Assembly (NCBI GenBank): GCA_003153295.1
Contig: PLXY01000007.1
Span: forward strand, 1 to 64,000
Length of the DNA: 64,000 nucleotides
DNA from: Parachlamydiales bacterium
GTDB lineage: Bacteria; Chlamydiota; Chlamydiia; Chlamydiales; Rhabdochlamydiaceae
Reading direction: 5' to 3'
Shown: piece by piece, positions 48,922 through 59,179 of the stretch
Layout: each line of letters opens with the position of its first letter
Position numbering within the stretch: the first letter of the stretch is position 1
The notes under the pieces: generated by a model
What the model was told of the DNA's origin: nothing
The model's database searches: none
What the model saw: the letters and a program-made list of their open reading frames with translations, nothing else
Program-made: the position numbers and the translations under genes

Positions 48922-49572
48922 CTAAAACCAGGGCTGGGACTGGATTTTTTTCCAATCGTCACTATATTGCTCAATAGCCTGTGCCGTAAGCTCATGCGTT
49001 TCGATCAAATCTCGGAAAACATCTTCTCGGATCGTGACCGCATCGATGCCGATCTCAGCACACGATTTAATCTGCTCAACCGTTTTAGGATTGACCGCAA
49101 GAATGCGGGTGCGCATCTGAGAGGACATCATCATTTTTTTAATCGATTCCAATTGAGAGAAGGGATTGTCGCCTGATTTCATAATGCGAGAGAAATAGGG
49201 AGCGACCCACCCAGCTCCTGCCAATGCAGCCACCCAGGCTTGCGTGGGTTGGACAATGGCCGATGCCATTACGGGAATTTGTTGTTTTGATAAGATATGG
49301 AGAGCTTCTATTCCTCTTTCAGTGACCGGAACTTTCACGACGATACGAGAAGAAAAATCATAGAGAGCTTTTCCCTGAGAGATCATCGAAGGGACTAAAT
49401 CTTCAAATACCTCTACTGCCACAGGTCCCGGCTGCGCTGCTAAAAGAGATGCCAAGGTGTCGCGGGGATTAGAGATCAGCATGGAGGGATTAGTTGTCAC
49501 ACCATGTAGAATACCACTGCGCTGAGCTTTTTCTAGGGTCGGAAGATCGGTCGTATCGAGCCAAATTTGCAT
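48922..49572 (-). CDS. transaldolase-family protein (TalC/FSA-like)
   Basis: MQIWLDTTDLPTLEKAQRSGILHGVTTNPSMLI...IVVKVPVTERGIEAL. Confidence 0.87.
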   Translation of the reverse strand: MQIWLDTTDLPTLEKAQRSGILHGVTTNPSMLISNPRDTLASLLAAQPGPVAVEVFEDLVPSMISQGKALYDFSSRIVVKVPVTERGIEALHILSKQQIPVMASAIVQPTQAWVAALAGAGWVAPYFSRIMKSGDNPFSQLESIKKMMMSSQMRTRILAVNPKTVEQIKSCAEIGIDAVTIREDVFRDLIETHELTAQAIEQYSDDWKKIQSQPWF

Positions 49573-49590
49573 CTTTCAATAATAATCTAA

Positions 49591-50811
49591 TTAAAGCCGG
49601 ATTGTCAAAAGCTCTTTCCACTGAGTCGTGAAATGGGGCGATCGATGGCCGGAAAGCGGCTTCCAGGCTGAAGTGGTTCCTTCAGCCGCAAAAAAGACAG
49701 CCTTCTTTCTTTTTTTTCGGTTGATAGCATCGACAATGTGCATCAGATCTGTCGAACGGGAATTCTGAAAAAGATCCAGCTGAGCTTCGTCTTGGGGTGT
49801 GATGTGATGGAACATAATGCCAGCTTTTCGGTAGGAGTTTCCTTCAGTATGCAGTTCGGAAAGAAGTTGATGCGCATGGCTAATGAGATGGGGAGTATAA
49901 GAAGTCGGCATCGCAAGGGCCCTAGAAGCCGACCTAGAAAAACGATCTTTCCCTATAACAAAGACGCCCATGTAAGCGGCAACGGAGTATTGAGCCCGGA
50001 GTTTTTCAGCCGCATGAGCTGTAAACGTGGCGACCGCTTCTTTAAGCTCGTCAAAAGAGCTGACCAGGTGGCCAAAAGACCGAGAGCAGACGATCCCCTT
50101 TTTGGGAGGTGCCACTTCTTCCAAAGTTAAACAAGAGGTCCCCCGCAATTCCATGACCGTCCGCAATAGAACAACGGAAAAATGTTTTTGGATCCACTCA
50201 TCTTTTTGGGCGATCAATTCCCTCACAGAGTAAATCCCTAATTGATTGAGCGCGCAGGAGATTTGAGACCCGATCCCCCAAATTTCTTTCACGGGGAGTT
50301 GAGTAAAAACGGAAGCAGGATCATTGAGATAATAGACTCCGTCTTCTCGTTTTTTTGCGAGATCGCTTCCGACTTTTGCCAGGGTTTTTGTTGCGCCTAT
50401 TCCGATAGAGATGGGAATGCCGGTCCAGCGGAGCACGCGGGAGCGGATTTCGGATCCTAGATCTTCACTCGGAGAAGAAAGTTCTAAAAAAGCTTCATCA
50501 ATCGAGTAAATCTCCATGGGAAATCCGAAATCTTCTAAAACATTCATGACACGTTCAGACATATCGCCGTAAAGGGCAAAGTTGGAAGAAAGGACTGCCA
50601 CATTATGCTTTGAAAAAATCTCCCGCTGCTGGAAAGCCGGAGCTCCCATCGGGATCTTTAAATCTTTGGCTTCTTTCGAGCGTGAGATTACACAGCCGTC
50701 ATTGTTGGAAAGGATCACGACAGGACGGTCCAAAAGCTTCGGATTGAAGACCCTTTCGCAAGAGACAAAGAAGTTATTACAGTCGATTAATGCGTACTTT
50801 GTGGATGACAT
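49591..50811 (-). CDS. umuC: Y-family DNA polymerase V catalytic subunit UmuC
   Basis: YALIDCNNFFVSCERVFNPKLLDRPVVILSNNDGCVISRSKEAK; YSIDEAFLEL. Confidence 0.95.
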   Translation of the reverse strand: MSSTKYALIDCNNFFVSCERVFNPKLLDRPVVILSNNDGCVISRSKEAKDLKIPMGAPAFQQREIFSKHNVAVLSSNFALYGDMSERVMNVLEDFGFPMEIYSIDEAFLELSSPSEDLGSEIRSRVLRWTGIPISIGIGATKTLAKVGSDLAKKREDGVYYLNDPASVFTQLPVKEIWGIGSQISCALNQLGIYSVRELIAQKDEWIQKHFSVVLLRTVMELRGTSCLTLEEVAPPKKGIVCSRSFGHLVSSFDELKEAVATFTAHAAEKLRAQYSVAAYMGVFVIGKDRFSRSASRALAMPTSYTPHLISHAHQLLSELHTEGNSYRKAGIMFHHITPQDEAQLDLFQNSRSTDLMHIVDAINRKKRKKAVFFAAEGTTSAWKPLSGHRSPHFTTQWKELLTIRL

Positions 50812-51181
50812 AAGTCACAATGCCCCAAACTTGAAAGTCCATTTCAGGAGAGATCTCCAGCGCTGGAAACGCAGGATTTTCAGCGACTAAAAAAAGCCGG
50901 TCTTTCTTTCTTAATAACCGTTTGACCGTAAACTCGCCATTAATAATAGCGACCGCGATCGATCCGCTTTCGGCCTGCAGGGCACGGTCGACAATCAAAA
51001 CGTCGCCGTCGAAAATTTGAGCGTCCCTCATCGAATGTCCTTCGACCCGTACGAAAAAAGTCGATGCGGGATGAGCAACCAGGAGCTCATTCAAATCGAG
51101 TTTTTTTTCGACATGATCATCGGCTGGCGAAGGGAATCCCGCTTGCACCGGGGCTAGAAAAAATGAGAGCTTCATATCCAC
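50777..51181 (-). CDS. umuD: UmuD-type S24 autoprotease
   Basis: Cleavage-type AG site (PVQAGFPSPADD), Ser motif VEGHSMRDAQIFDGDVLIVDR, Lys in GEFTVKRL; overlaps umuC. Confidence 0.92.
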   Translation of the reverse strand: MDMKLSFFLAPVQAGFPSPADDHVEKKLDLNELLVAHPASTFFVRVEGHSMRDAQIFDGDVLIVDRALQAESGSIAVAIINGEFTVKRLLRKKDRLFLVAENPAFPALEISPEMDFQVWGIVTYVIHKVRINRL

Positions 51182-51238
51182 CTATTATGGACGTCTTTGC
51201 CGATAGAGACAATCCGAAGACTTTTTTAGAGAAACCTC

Positions 51239-54200
51239 TTAAAAATCTTTAGTGACACTCAGGATCACTTCATGGGATTGATACTGCTTGCCAAATTCCC
51301 CGGCATAAGCTGCGCTAAAAGAGACAGGTTTTTTCTTGCCCACTCTGGTCAGGAATTCAAAGCCCACGGATCCCAAGTTCTGTACAGAGGAGAGTGACTC
51401 AACAGAAAACGATCCGGCTCCGCCCACGACCGCTGCGGTCACAGATCCTGTGCCAAACGGTTTTTTATAGACATAGCTGATTTTTTCTTTGAGCAAGAAA
51501 ACACCCCAATCGTATTCCCAATCTTCATAAAACCTCACTCCAGCTTCTGTCCGGAGCAGAGAAGAATGATGCCGTTTTTCATGCATATTAAAAGCACCAG
51601 CGCCATGTTCATGGTATCCTTGTCTCCAGCTGTTGGCCCAATCGGCTGCTGCAAACGGCTCGATACAACCCCAATTTTTATCGATATCGTAGCCGATTCC
51701 CACATGCGGATCGAGCTGCCATCCATTTGTTTTGGAAATGGCCGTCGCACTAAAACCTGGGAAGCTAATATGCCTTTGATTGTCGATCCGGTTATATATT
51801 CCCCAGAGCACAAGCTCTGTATAGAAATGAGAAAAATCAAATTCTCCATAAATAGTGGCAATCGCATAATTAGTGGAAGCCTTCCCTGCATGATGATCTT
51901 CATGGAGGTGTGTATGGGCATAACCGAGGCCGCCGCCGACAAAACCATGATCTCCGATATAGTAATCAAGAGCTCCTAAGAGGCCTTCTGTGATGAAACG
52001 AAAGGCAGGGCTTTCATGCTGTGCTTTTTGATAAGAAGCTTCACCGAAAGCTCCGACCCAAACATCAAAATTGTTATTGTTTTCAGGAGGGCAGAGAGAA
52101 GCTTTTTTCTTCATTGGAGGTTTGCATTTTGAGATAAGGGAGCCATCGGCTAGAGCTTCTGACGAAGCATCCACTAAAAGCTCAGATGGATCAGCCATCA
52201 GCATCGCGACTGTTGGTTTTTCTTTTTTCATCGATTTGAAAAACCGATGCTCATTGAAATGGGAAGACGCCATTTCACTCAATGCAAAGGTCGTTTGCTG
52301 AGCAGCATAAATGGCATCCGCATTACGAGTTGGCGAGATACTTCTGAGGGCTTTTTTGAGCTCCCCTCCTGACAAGTGAGTCAAATCAAGATAAGCCTGC
52401 GAAGTAAGGTTTGACTTATTGAGATATTTAGCGATTTTTCTGTCATTGCCTTTCAAACCTATTAAAGAAATAGTCGGAGGTGCAGGGGGTGTAGGAGCCA
52501 TATTTTGAAAAAGCAATTGAATCATCGATCCTGTATCAAAGAGGCTGAATGTAAACCCGGGAGCTCCTCCCATAACAACGGGATTGAAGGCGCCTGTTTT
52601 CAGATTATAATTAAGAATATCGTAGCTGCCGCTAGCTGGATAAGTGCCAGGATCGACAACCACAAAAACATCTCCACCTAGATTTGCCGTTCCACCAACC
52701 GTAACTAAAGAGGCATCGGTTGGATTGATTTCAACAGAAGTCGTGGAGCCTGCATTTAAAGTTAAATTGTTAGTAATTGTCATAACACTGCTGGCATTTC
52801 CGCCAGCCAGAGTGGCTCCAGTATCTACAGTGACACTGGATGAAACAGTTGGAGTATTACCACTGAAAGTTCCTCCTACCACCGTTACAGGACTGGACAG
52901 AGTTCCATTCAAGAATAATGTACCCGCATTGATTGTCGTTCCGCCAGCATAAGTATGGACATTATTTCCGGTTAAAATTAATTCTCCGGCCCCATTTTTT
53001 ATTAACACAGCACCTGATGCTGATCCCGGAGTATAGGAATATCCTGCAGGAAGAGAAGTAGCGCTATTATCGGCGATAGTCCCCGTTAGGGTATCTGTTT
53101 GCCCAGCACCAGGAGAAAATGTGAGAGTACTTCCTGTGAGAGCGAAAAGATCGGTCCCGACGGCTGCTCCTGAAGCACCTCCTGTCCCTGCTGTCACATG
53201 GCCCCCATTTGTCGTTAGAGGTCCGGTAACCAGTAAACTTCCTCCATTGTTAATAAAAATCATTCCGCCCATCCCAGCACCGCCGCTTCCAGAAGTTTGT
53301 ACTGAGGCAGGAGTACCTCCGCCTACTCCTCCGGGAGCCACCCCCCCAGTTGTATTTCCAGCTCCACCCGCTCCAAAGCCCGATGTCCCCGCAGCTGAAG
53401 GTCTGGCGCCCCCCGCGCCTCCAAAACCACCATTGCCTGCAGTACCATACGCAGTAGGGCCAAAGCCTGCTCCGCCGCCGCCGCCGCCGAATGAACCGTT
53501 CCCTCCATTGCCACCTGTTCCACCTGCGGAAGGTGCAGTTGCACCGCCACCGCCGCCACCGCCATAAGATCCGCCGCCGCCATTTCCTGAGGCACCACCG
53601 CCACCGCCGCCTCCTGATCCAGGACCCGTAGCACCACCGCCAGCGCCACCGGTTGTTGTTCCGAAGCCACCGCCACCACCTCCGCCATAGGTACCTCCTG
53701 TTCCTCCCACTCCACCTACAGTCGATGATGCGGGTCCACCATTAGTGCCACCTGTACTTCCGCCGCCGCCGCCTCCTCCAGAATTCGCATTTCCAGGACC
53801 ACCTGTACCTCCTGAGTTACCACCTGCACCTCCCGCTACAGTAGAAGTTCCAGATCCACCACCGCCACCACCGGCTAGGCCTGTAATTCCTGTTCCTGCA
53901 GCGCCTGATCCTGTGCCTCCATTACAATTGATCGCACCTCCGCCGCCGCCGCCTCCACCTGCGCCAACTCCGCTGGAACCCGCATTGCCTCCAGAACCGA
54001 TTCCTCCACCTCCGCCGCCTCCGCCGCCGGCACTTCCATTCGTATTATTACCGCCGTTGCCTCCTGCCCCCACTAATCCGCCTCCGCCCCCACTTCCTAC
54101 CAGAGGATCGCCCGTGCTTATAGAGTTGGCTCCATTCCCTCCCATACCGCCTCCCCCTCCGGGGCCACCACTATTGAGGGTTCCACCATTACCTCCAGTT

Positions 54201-54718
54201 GCCCCATTGTTAGTGAATGTCAAGTTAGATACGCTCACGGCTGCTTGATCGATGAAAAGCGCTCCACCTGCTCCCAATCCTCCTCCGGCAGGCAAGCCAC
54301 CACTTCCTCCGTTTCCTCCCTTGGCCAATCCATTTTCTATGGTCATGTTTTCAAGGGTGACCGGTCCTTGCCTAACAAAAAAGGGACGGAAGGTGCTACC
54401 ACCGTCCACCGTAATCTGATTTCCACTATTGCTTCCATCGATCGTCACAGTATTCGTTGCGCCTAAGTTAATAGGGGGCAAAGGAGCCGTAAGAGTAATT
54501 GTGGGGCTGGCCAAAGAGAAGACAATGTCATAGGTACCCGCATTGTTGATGTTGATCGTGTTGAGGGCGCCTCGCAAATCGAAGTTGCCTCCACTGAGTA
54601 CGCCTCCGGTATTGACATTAGTATCGCCGGGAGTATTGACAGTGAGTGTCACGGCATTGACCTCATTCATTAAGAGAAAAAAAGTTGCAACTGTGAGAAA
54701 GGCTTGTTTGGATTTCAT
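51239..54718 (-). CDS. autotransporter with very Gly-rich passenger and C-terminal beta-barrel
   Basis: Signal peptide; long GGxGG tracts; autotransporter barrel (NFDVWVGAFGEASYQKAQHES...GGGLGYAHTHLHEDHHAGKASTNYAIATIYGEFDF) ending in ...VTKDF. Confidence 0.87.
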   Translation of the reverse strand: MKSKQAFLTVATFFLLMNEVNAVTLTVNTPGDTNVNTGGVLSGGNFDLRGALNTININNAGTYDIVFSLASPTITLTAPLPPINLGATNTVTIDGSNSGNQITVDGGSTFRPFFVRQGPVTLENMTIENGLAKGGNGGSGGLPAGGGLGAGGALFIDQAAVSVSNLTFTNNGATGGNGGTLNSGGPGGGGGMGGNGANSISTGDPLVGSGGGGGLVGAGGNGGNNTNGSAGGGGGGGGGIGSGGNAGSSGVGAGGGGGGGGAINCNGGTGSGAAGTGITGLAGGGGGGSGTSTVAGGAGGNSGGTGGPGNANSGGGGGGGSTGGTNGGPASSTVGGVGGTGGTYGGGGGGGFGTTTGGAGGGATGPGSGGGGGGGASGNGGGGSYGGGGGGGATAPSAGGTGGNGGNGSFGGGGGGAGFGPTAYGTAGNGGFGGAGGARPSAAGTSGFGAGGAGNTTGGVAPGGVGGGTPASVQTSGSGGAGMGGMIFINNGGSLLVTGPLTTNGGHVTAGTGGASGAAVGTDLFALTGSTLTFSPGAGQTDTLTGTIADNSATSLPAGYSYTPGSASGAVLIKNGAGELILTGNNVHTYAGGTTINAGTLFLNGTLSSPVTVVGGTFSGNTPTVSSSVTVDTGATLAGGNASSVMTITNNLTLNAGSTTSVEINPTDASLVTVGGTANLGGDVFVVVDPGTYPASGSYDILNYNLKTGAFNPVVMGGAPGFTFSLFDTGSMIQLLFQNMAPTPPAPPTISLIGLKGNDRKIAKYLNKSNLTSQAYLDLTHLSGGELKKALRSISPTRNADAIYAAQQTTFALSEMASSHFNEHRFFKSMKKEKPTVAMLMADPSELLVDASSEALADGSLISKCKPPMKKKASLCPPENNNNFDVWVGAFGEASYQKAQHESPAFRFITEGLLGALDYYIGDHGFVGGGLGYAHTHLHEDHHAGKASTNYAIATIYGEFDFSHFYTELVLWGIYNRIDNQRHISFPGFSATAISKTNGWQLDPHVGIGYDIDKNWGCIEPFAAADWANSWRQGYHEHGAGAFNMHEKRHHSSLLRTEAGVRFYEDWEYDWGVFLLKEKISYVYKKPFGTGSVTAAVVGGAGSFSVESLSSVQNLGSVGFEFLTRVGKKKPVSFSAAYAGEFGKQYQSHEVILSVTKDF

Positions 54719-54776
54719 AAAAGTTCCTGGTTTATAACTTTTCTATAAACCAAATAAAATCCATTTGTAAATGGAA

Positions 54777-55463
54777 TTAAGAGGAGAGATCAAATAAAAG
54801 AAAATGTGCATTTGCGCTTTCTAGGTGCAGCTCGCGCTCATCCGTGATGGCCGCTCCATCGCCGGCTTGAAGGGTTTGTCCGTTGCAAGTTAGGGGCCCT
54901 TCGATGACTTGAATCCATGCCGCTCTTGAAGGCGCTAGAGAGTAAGAGAGTTTTTTCCCCTGAAGGCGGGAAGCAAAAATTTTCACGTCTTGGTGAATCT
55001 TCAAAGAACCGTTTTCCCCTTTTTGAGAAACAATCAAGCAAAGGCGGTTTTTTAAATCGGAAAAATGTTTTTGCTCATAGCCCGGGGGAAGATTGTTTTG
55101 ATCTGGAAAAATCCAAATCTGTAGCAAATGGACAGAATCTTGAGCAGAAGCGTTAGCTTCTCCATGACGAATGCCGGATCCGGCTGTCATCCGTTGCACA
55201 TCGCCTGGTTTGATCAGCTCGGTGTTGCCAGTACTATCGGTATGTTTAAGAGTGCCCTCAACGACATAGGTGACGATCTCCATGTTAGCATGGCCATGCG
55301 TATCGAAACCTTTTCCCGGAGCTACGCGGTCTTCGTTGATCACACGCAGAGAGCTGAACTGAACATGATTAGGATCGTCATACTCTCCAAAAGAGAACGT
55401 ATGATAGGTATCAAGCCATCCGAAATTAAAATGGCCCCGGTCTTTCGATTTGCGGACGATCAT
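54777..55463 (-). CDS. pirin-family bicupin protein
   Basis: DRGHFNFGWLDTYHTFSFGEYDDPNHVQFSSLRVINEDRVAPGKGFDTHGHANMEIVTYVVEG. Confidence 0.93.
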   Translation of the reverse strand: MIVRKSKDRGHFNFGWLDTYHTFSFGEYDDPNHVQFSSLRVINEDRVAPGKGFDTHGHANMEIVTYVVEGTLKHTDSTGNTELIKPGDVQRMTAGSGIRHGEANASAQDSVHLLQIWIFPDQNNLPPGYEQKHFSDLKNRLCLIVSQKGENGSLKIHQDVKIFASRLQGKKLSYSLAPSRAAWIQVIEGPLTCNGQTLQAGDGAAITDERELHLESANAHFLLFDLSS

Positions 55464-55837
55464 GATGGTTTTCTCACATTTTTATATAAAAAGCCTAGAT
55501 AGAGTGAAAGGATGCAGACAGCTAAATGAAACCAGGTGTCGGCCATATTATTCGCAAAGTATCCTAAAATGTCAGCATCTCCGTAACCAAATCCGAGGAT
55601 AGCCACAACCCCATAGATAATGCCAAAGATCTGAAAATAGATCTGGCAAGCCCGGAGGCTGCCATGGCTGAGCACATAAGCGATCAAGCCTGTCACTAAA
55701 TGGAGACCATTCGTGAAGCTATTGACTTTGAAGACGCCTAAAAAGTAAGAGTCCATCGTCAAGCCGGGGATACAGCTCAAAAGTCCGATGAGAAATAAAA
55801 CAATCCCAAAATCCCTAGCACATTTTTTATGGCTCAT
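55460..55837 (-). CDS. DUF4383-like small membrane protein
   Basis: Four hydrophobic segments; FKVNSFTNGLHLVTGLIAY. Confidence 0.65.
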   Translation of the reverse strand: MSHKKCARDFGIVLFLIGLLSCIPGLTMDSYFLGVFKVNSFTNGLHLVTGLIAYVLSHGSLRACQIYFQIFGIIYGVVAILGFGYGDADILGYFANNMADTWFHLAVCILSLYLGFLYKNVRKPS

Positions 55838-55958
55838 GATGTACTCCTGTCCATCATTTAATAAATAGTTTACTATTAACGGTTCAAGGAAAAAGATTGC
55901 GCGAAAACGGTTTTCTCGCGTATGTTGTTCGTTGCTTTATGCTTTGATTTTCTATCGG

Positions 55959-56031
55959 GGGGGTTTAGCTCAGTTGGTAGAGCATCTGATTTGCATTCAG
56001 AGGGTCAGGAGTTCGAGTCTCCTAACCTCCA
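55959..56031 (+). tRNA. tRNA-Ala(TGC)
   Basis: Cloverleaf gggggtttagctcagttggtagagcatctgatttgcattcagagggtcaggagttcgagtctcctaacctcca; anticodon TGC. Confidence 0.95.
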
Positions 56032-56035
56032 TCCC

Positions 56036-56109
56036 GCGGTTGTAGCTCAGTTGGTTAGAGCGCGACACTGATAATGTCGAGGTCCCAAGTTCAAATCTTG
56101 GTAACCGCA
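56036..56109 (+). tRNA. tRNA-Ile(GAT)
   Basis: Cloverleaf gcggttgtagctcagttggttagagcgcgacactgataatgtcgaggtcccaagttcaaatcttggtaaccgca; anticodon GAT. Confidence 0.95.
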
Positions 56110-56193
56110 TTTTTTCTCCTTGTCTAAGACAGGCTCTCACATTTCCAAATATTAATTTGCACTTTTATGCTTCCGTTCCTAGAATGCGGTTCT

Positions 56194-57171
56194 ATGGACA
56201 ATATAAAGAGAATTGGGGTTAGCGGGGGAGCGGGGCAAATTGCTTACAGCTTGCTTTTCCGGCTAGCCGCTGGAGAACTCTTCGGGCCGGATCAGCCTAT
56301 TGCTTTGCATCTTTTGGAAGTTCCGGAAGCTCTTGAAAGTTTGAAAGGCGTCGTTATGGAATTGGAAGACTGCGCATTTCCTCTTCTCCAAGAAATCAAA
56401 ACAGGTTCCGATCCTGCCCAAATCTTCGATGGAGTCGATACGATCTTTCTGATCGGGGCCAAACCTCGCGGTCCCGGGATGGAAAGAAAAGATCTCTTAG
56501 GCGACAACGGCAAGATCTTTATCGGCCAGGGCAAGGCGATTGGCCAAGTCGCTGCAAAAGATGCTGTTATTCTCGTTGTTGGCAACCCCTGCAACACCAA
56601 TTGTCTCATTGCAGAGACACATGCAAAAAGACGGGGTTTTTTTGCTATGACGCGACTTGATCAAAACCGAGCTGTCTCGATGCTAGCGCATAAGGCCAAA
56701 GTTCCGGTGACCGCTGTGACACACATGGCAGTCTGGGGTAACCATTCATCCACACAGGTGCCCGATTTTCTTAATGCCCGGATTTTTGGAAAACCAGCTT
56801 TAGATACGATCAAAGACCGGAAATGGCTCGAAGAGGATTTCATCTCTCAAGTTCAAAAAAGGGGAGCAACAGTGATTGCTGCCCGCGGCAAATCTTCCGC
56901 AGGCTCCGCCGCACATGCGGCTTTAGAAGCAATGAAGTCGCTTTATGAACCGACTCCTCCAGGAGAATGGTTTTCCATGTCGCTGCTCTCGGATGGAAAT
57001 CCTTACGGCATTCAAGAAGGATTGATTTTCTCATTTCCTTGCCGCTCTCACGGAAACGGAAAAATTGAGATTGTTAAAAATGTTCCTTGGGACGACTTCC
57101 TGAAAAAGAAGATCGCCCTGACAGAGAAAGAACTTATTGAAGAACGTGAAATGGTGAAAAACCTCCTATGA
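56194..57171 (+). CDS. mdh: malate dehydrogenase
   Basis: [50 protein letters not shown]. Start taken at the internal Met. Confidence 0.94.
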   Translation: MDNIKRIGVSGGAGQIAYSLLFRLAAGELFGPDQPIALHLLEVPEALESLKGVVMELEDCAFPLLQEIKTGSDPAQIFDGVDTIFLIGAKPRGPGMERKDLLGDNGKIFIGQGKAIGQVAAKDAVILVVGNPCNTNCLIAETHAKRRGFFAMTRLDQNRAVSMLAHKAKVPVTAVTHMAVWGNHSSTQVPDFLNARIFGKPALDTIKDRKWLEEDFISQVQKRGATVIAARGKSSAGSAAHAALEAMKSLYEPTPPGEWFSMSLLSDGNPYGIQEGLIFSFPCRSHGNGKIEIVKNVPWDDFLKKKIALTEKELIEEREMVKNLL

Positions 57172-58331
57172 CAGAAGAAGTCTTATTTCAGATTACTAAA
57201 GATCAGCTAGAAACGGGACTAAGAGGATTTCCTGTGGGATACTGCCCCACCTCAACTGTCGATCCTACAAAAGGACTCTTTTATATCGGTAGGCCTATCA
57301 CCGAGCTTGCATCGTGGCGTCCTGAAGAAGTTATATATCTATTGATGTTCGGAAAGAAAGGCAGCCCTCAAGATATCGATCAATTTTTTGCCGATATGGG
57401 CAAAAGATCCAAACTGAAACCTGAAACTGTGAAAGCGATTCAAAGACTTCCTCGGGAAGGCCATCCCATGAAGCTTTTTTCTGCCGCGCTTTTGATAGCG
57501 GGGATGTTAGAGATCACGGGGGATTATCGAGAAGATTGTCTCAATTTAATTGCCAAAGCGCCGCATCTCGTTGCTCTTGTCATTAACCATCATGCCGGAT
57601 GGAGCGAAACTCCGGAACCGCATCAGGAATTGGGATACATGGAAAATTTTGCCGCAATGGTGCGAGTGCCGCATGCCGATCGTAAAAAATTGACCGAGGC
57701 TTTCCGGCTTTTCAATATCGTTCATTACGATCATGGCGGAGGAAACTTATCGACATTTGTCGGTAAAGCTGTGGCTTCTGGTTTAGAAGATATGTATGGA
57801 TCGATGGCAGCGGCGATGTGCGCTTTAGAGGGCCCTCGCCATGGAAGAGCTAATCAAGATTGTTTAGAGTTCCTGCGTGAGGTCGTCGAAGAAGTCGGTG
57901 AAAATGCCACCGCTGCTCAGGTTGAAAAATTGATCCGCGACAGGCTCGCAGCCAATAAATTGGTGTTTGGTTTTGGCCACGCTGTTTTACGGGTCGAAGA
58001 TCCCCGCGCTCAAGTCGTCTATGACTATTTAAAACAACATTACCCTTCCCATCCGCTTGTCAAAATCGCTCTTCTATTAAGAAGCGAAGGGACCAAAGTT
58101 CTTTTAGAAAATCCTAAAATCTCCGATCCTCACCCGAATATCGATGCAATCTCCGGCACATTGCTGGTTGTTGCCGGTTTTGATTATCCTGAATATTTTA
58201 CTGTACTCTTTGGTCTTTCAAGAATTGTCGGCATCGCCCGTCAAATTGTCTACGAGAGAATGGAGGCCCGTGGAGGAAAGGGAACCCCTATTGTCCGTCC
58301 AAAATATCTTTACAACGGTCCTAAAGTTTGA
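57168..58331 (+). CDS. gltA: citrate synthase (mitochondrial-type)
   Basis: [67 protein letters not shown]; start overlaps the mdh stop. Confidence 0.9.
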   Translation: MTEEVLFQITKDQLETGLRGFPVGYCPTSTVDPTKGLFYIGRPITELASWRPEEVIYLLMFGKKGSPQDIDQFFADMGKRSKLKPETVKAIQRLPREGHPMKLFSAALLIAGMLEITGDYREDCLNLIAKAPHLVALVINHHAGWSETPEPHQELGYMENFAAMVRVPHADRKKLTEAFRLFNIVHYDHGGGNLSTFVGKAVASGLEDMYGSMAAAMCALEGPRHGRANQDCLEFLREVVEEVGENATAAQVEKLIRDRLAANKLVFGFGHAVLRVEDPRAQVVYDYLKQHYPSHPLVKIALLLRSEGTKVLLENPKISDPHPNIDAISGTLLVVAGFDYPEYFTVLFGLSRIVGIARQIVYERMEARGGKGTPIVRPKYLYNGPKV

Positions 58332-58363
58332 TTTCAAAGGTCTGATTTGAGAAAATACCCCTC

Positions 58364-59179
58364 ATGTTGCAAGACGCTGAGGCTAGTTTCAATCGGGCAT
58401 TAAAATATTCTTATACCCGAAAAAAGTTCTTTTTACTTTTTCCTGCACTCGTTGTGTGCGGTCTTCTCATTGTTCTGTCCCATACTTTTTGGTTGGCAGC
58501 CAATCCATGGGTGCGCGCAAGTTTGACTTTTGTACCGGCGTTTTTATGCAATGGGATCCTCATGATAGTAGGGGTGCCCTTGATCCGTCTCTATCACGAT
58601 GAAATCAAAGAAAAAAAACTCTCCGTCAATAATACCTTGCGGCAATCTTGGAAGCTCATGGGCGGCATCGCTTCGTTGATAGTTCCGATTATGACCGCTT
58701 ATTTAGTGCTATGGTTTATTTTGGGGATTTTTTATCTGCTGAAACACATTCCAAGTGTAGGAGAGACATTAGGCATCGTTTTATCTTTTGGTCCTTTCCT
58801 GCTTATTTTAGGTTCTTTCTTTATCAGTATTGTCAATCTACTTCTCCTATTTTTCATGCCTCCTGTGGTCGCTTTAAAATCTACCGTGCGTTGGGAGCTC
58901 GCTGAAGAAGTCCTTCTGAAAATTTGCGAGCAGCCTTACGTCCATTTGAAGTTGCTAGTTTTAGGGCTTCTTCCCTTGATCATCACAGTGGGATTTTTAG
59001 TCTTTGCGGCGACACTGACCGGAATGGCCCTCTTTGTCATGGAGCGTACTTGGGCGATAACGCTTCAGTGGTTTATTATCATGATCCCATTTGCCGCGCT
59101 TCTGACTCCCGCTATGCTTTTCTTTTTTAACTTTGCAGCTGAAAGTTTTGTCTTGCTCCAGCGAAGAGCGAAAAAATGA
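58364..59179 (+). CDS. polytopic membrane protein of unknown function
   Basis: 271 aa with about six hydrophobic segments; overlaps the next gene. Confidence 0.75.
   Translation: MLQDAEASFNRALKYSYTRKKFFLLFPALVVCGLLIVLSHTFWLAANPWVRASLTFVPAFLCNGILMIVGVPLIRLYHDEIKEKKLSVNNTLRQSWKLMGGIASLIVPIMTAYLVLWFILGIFYLLKHIPSVGETLGIVLSFGPFLLILGSFFISIVNLLLLFFMPPVVALKSTVRWELAEEVLLKICEQPYVHLKLLVLGLLPLIITVGFLVFAATLTGMALFVMERTWAITLQWFIIMIPFAALLTPAMLFFFNFAAESFVLLQRRAKK

Noticed and set aside
49591-51181. umuDC as part of a mobile element
   Set aside because: No integrase, transposase or terminal repeats seen around it; looks like a standard umuDC operon.
53323-53715. Alternative minus-strand ORF of 130 aa
   Set aside because: Frame-shifted reading of the repetitive Gly-rich region of the autotransporter.
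52900-54200. Repetitive pattern that might be mistaken for a CRISPR or tandem DNA array
   Set aside because: Irregular spacing and in-frame Gly-rich coding; no constant repeat/spacer units. I saw no CRISPR array anywhere in the window.
53121-54248. Long proline-rich ORFs on the + strand (148 and 167 aa)
   Set aside because: They are the antisense of the Gly-rich autotransporter; Gly codons GGN read as Pro codons in reverse. No RBS or family support.
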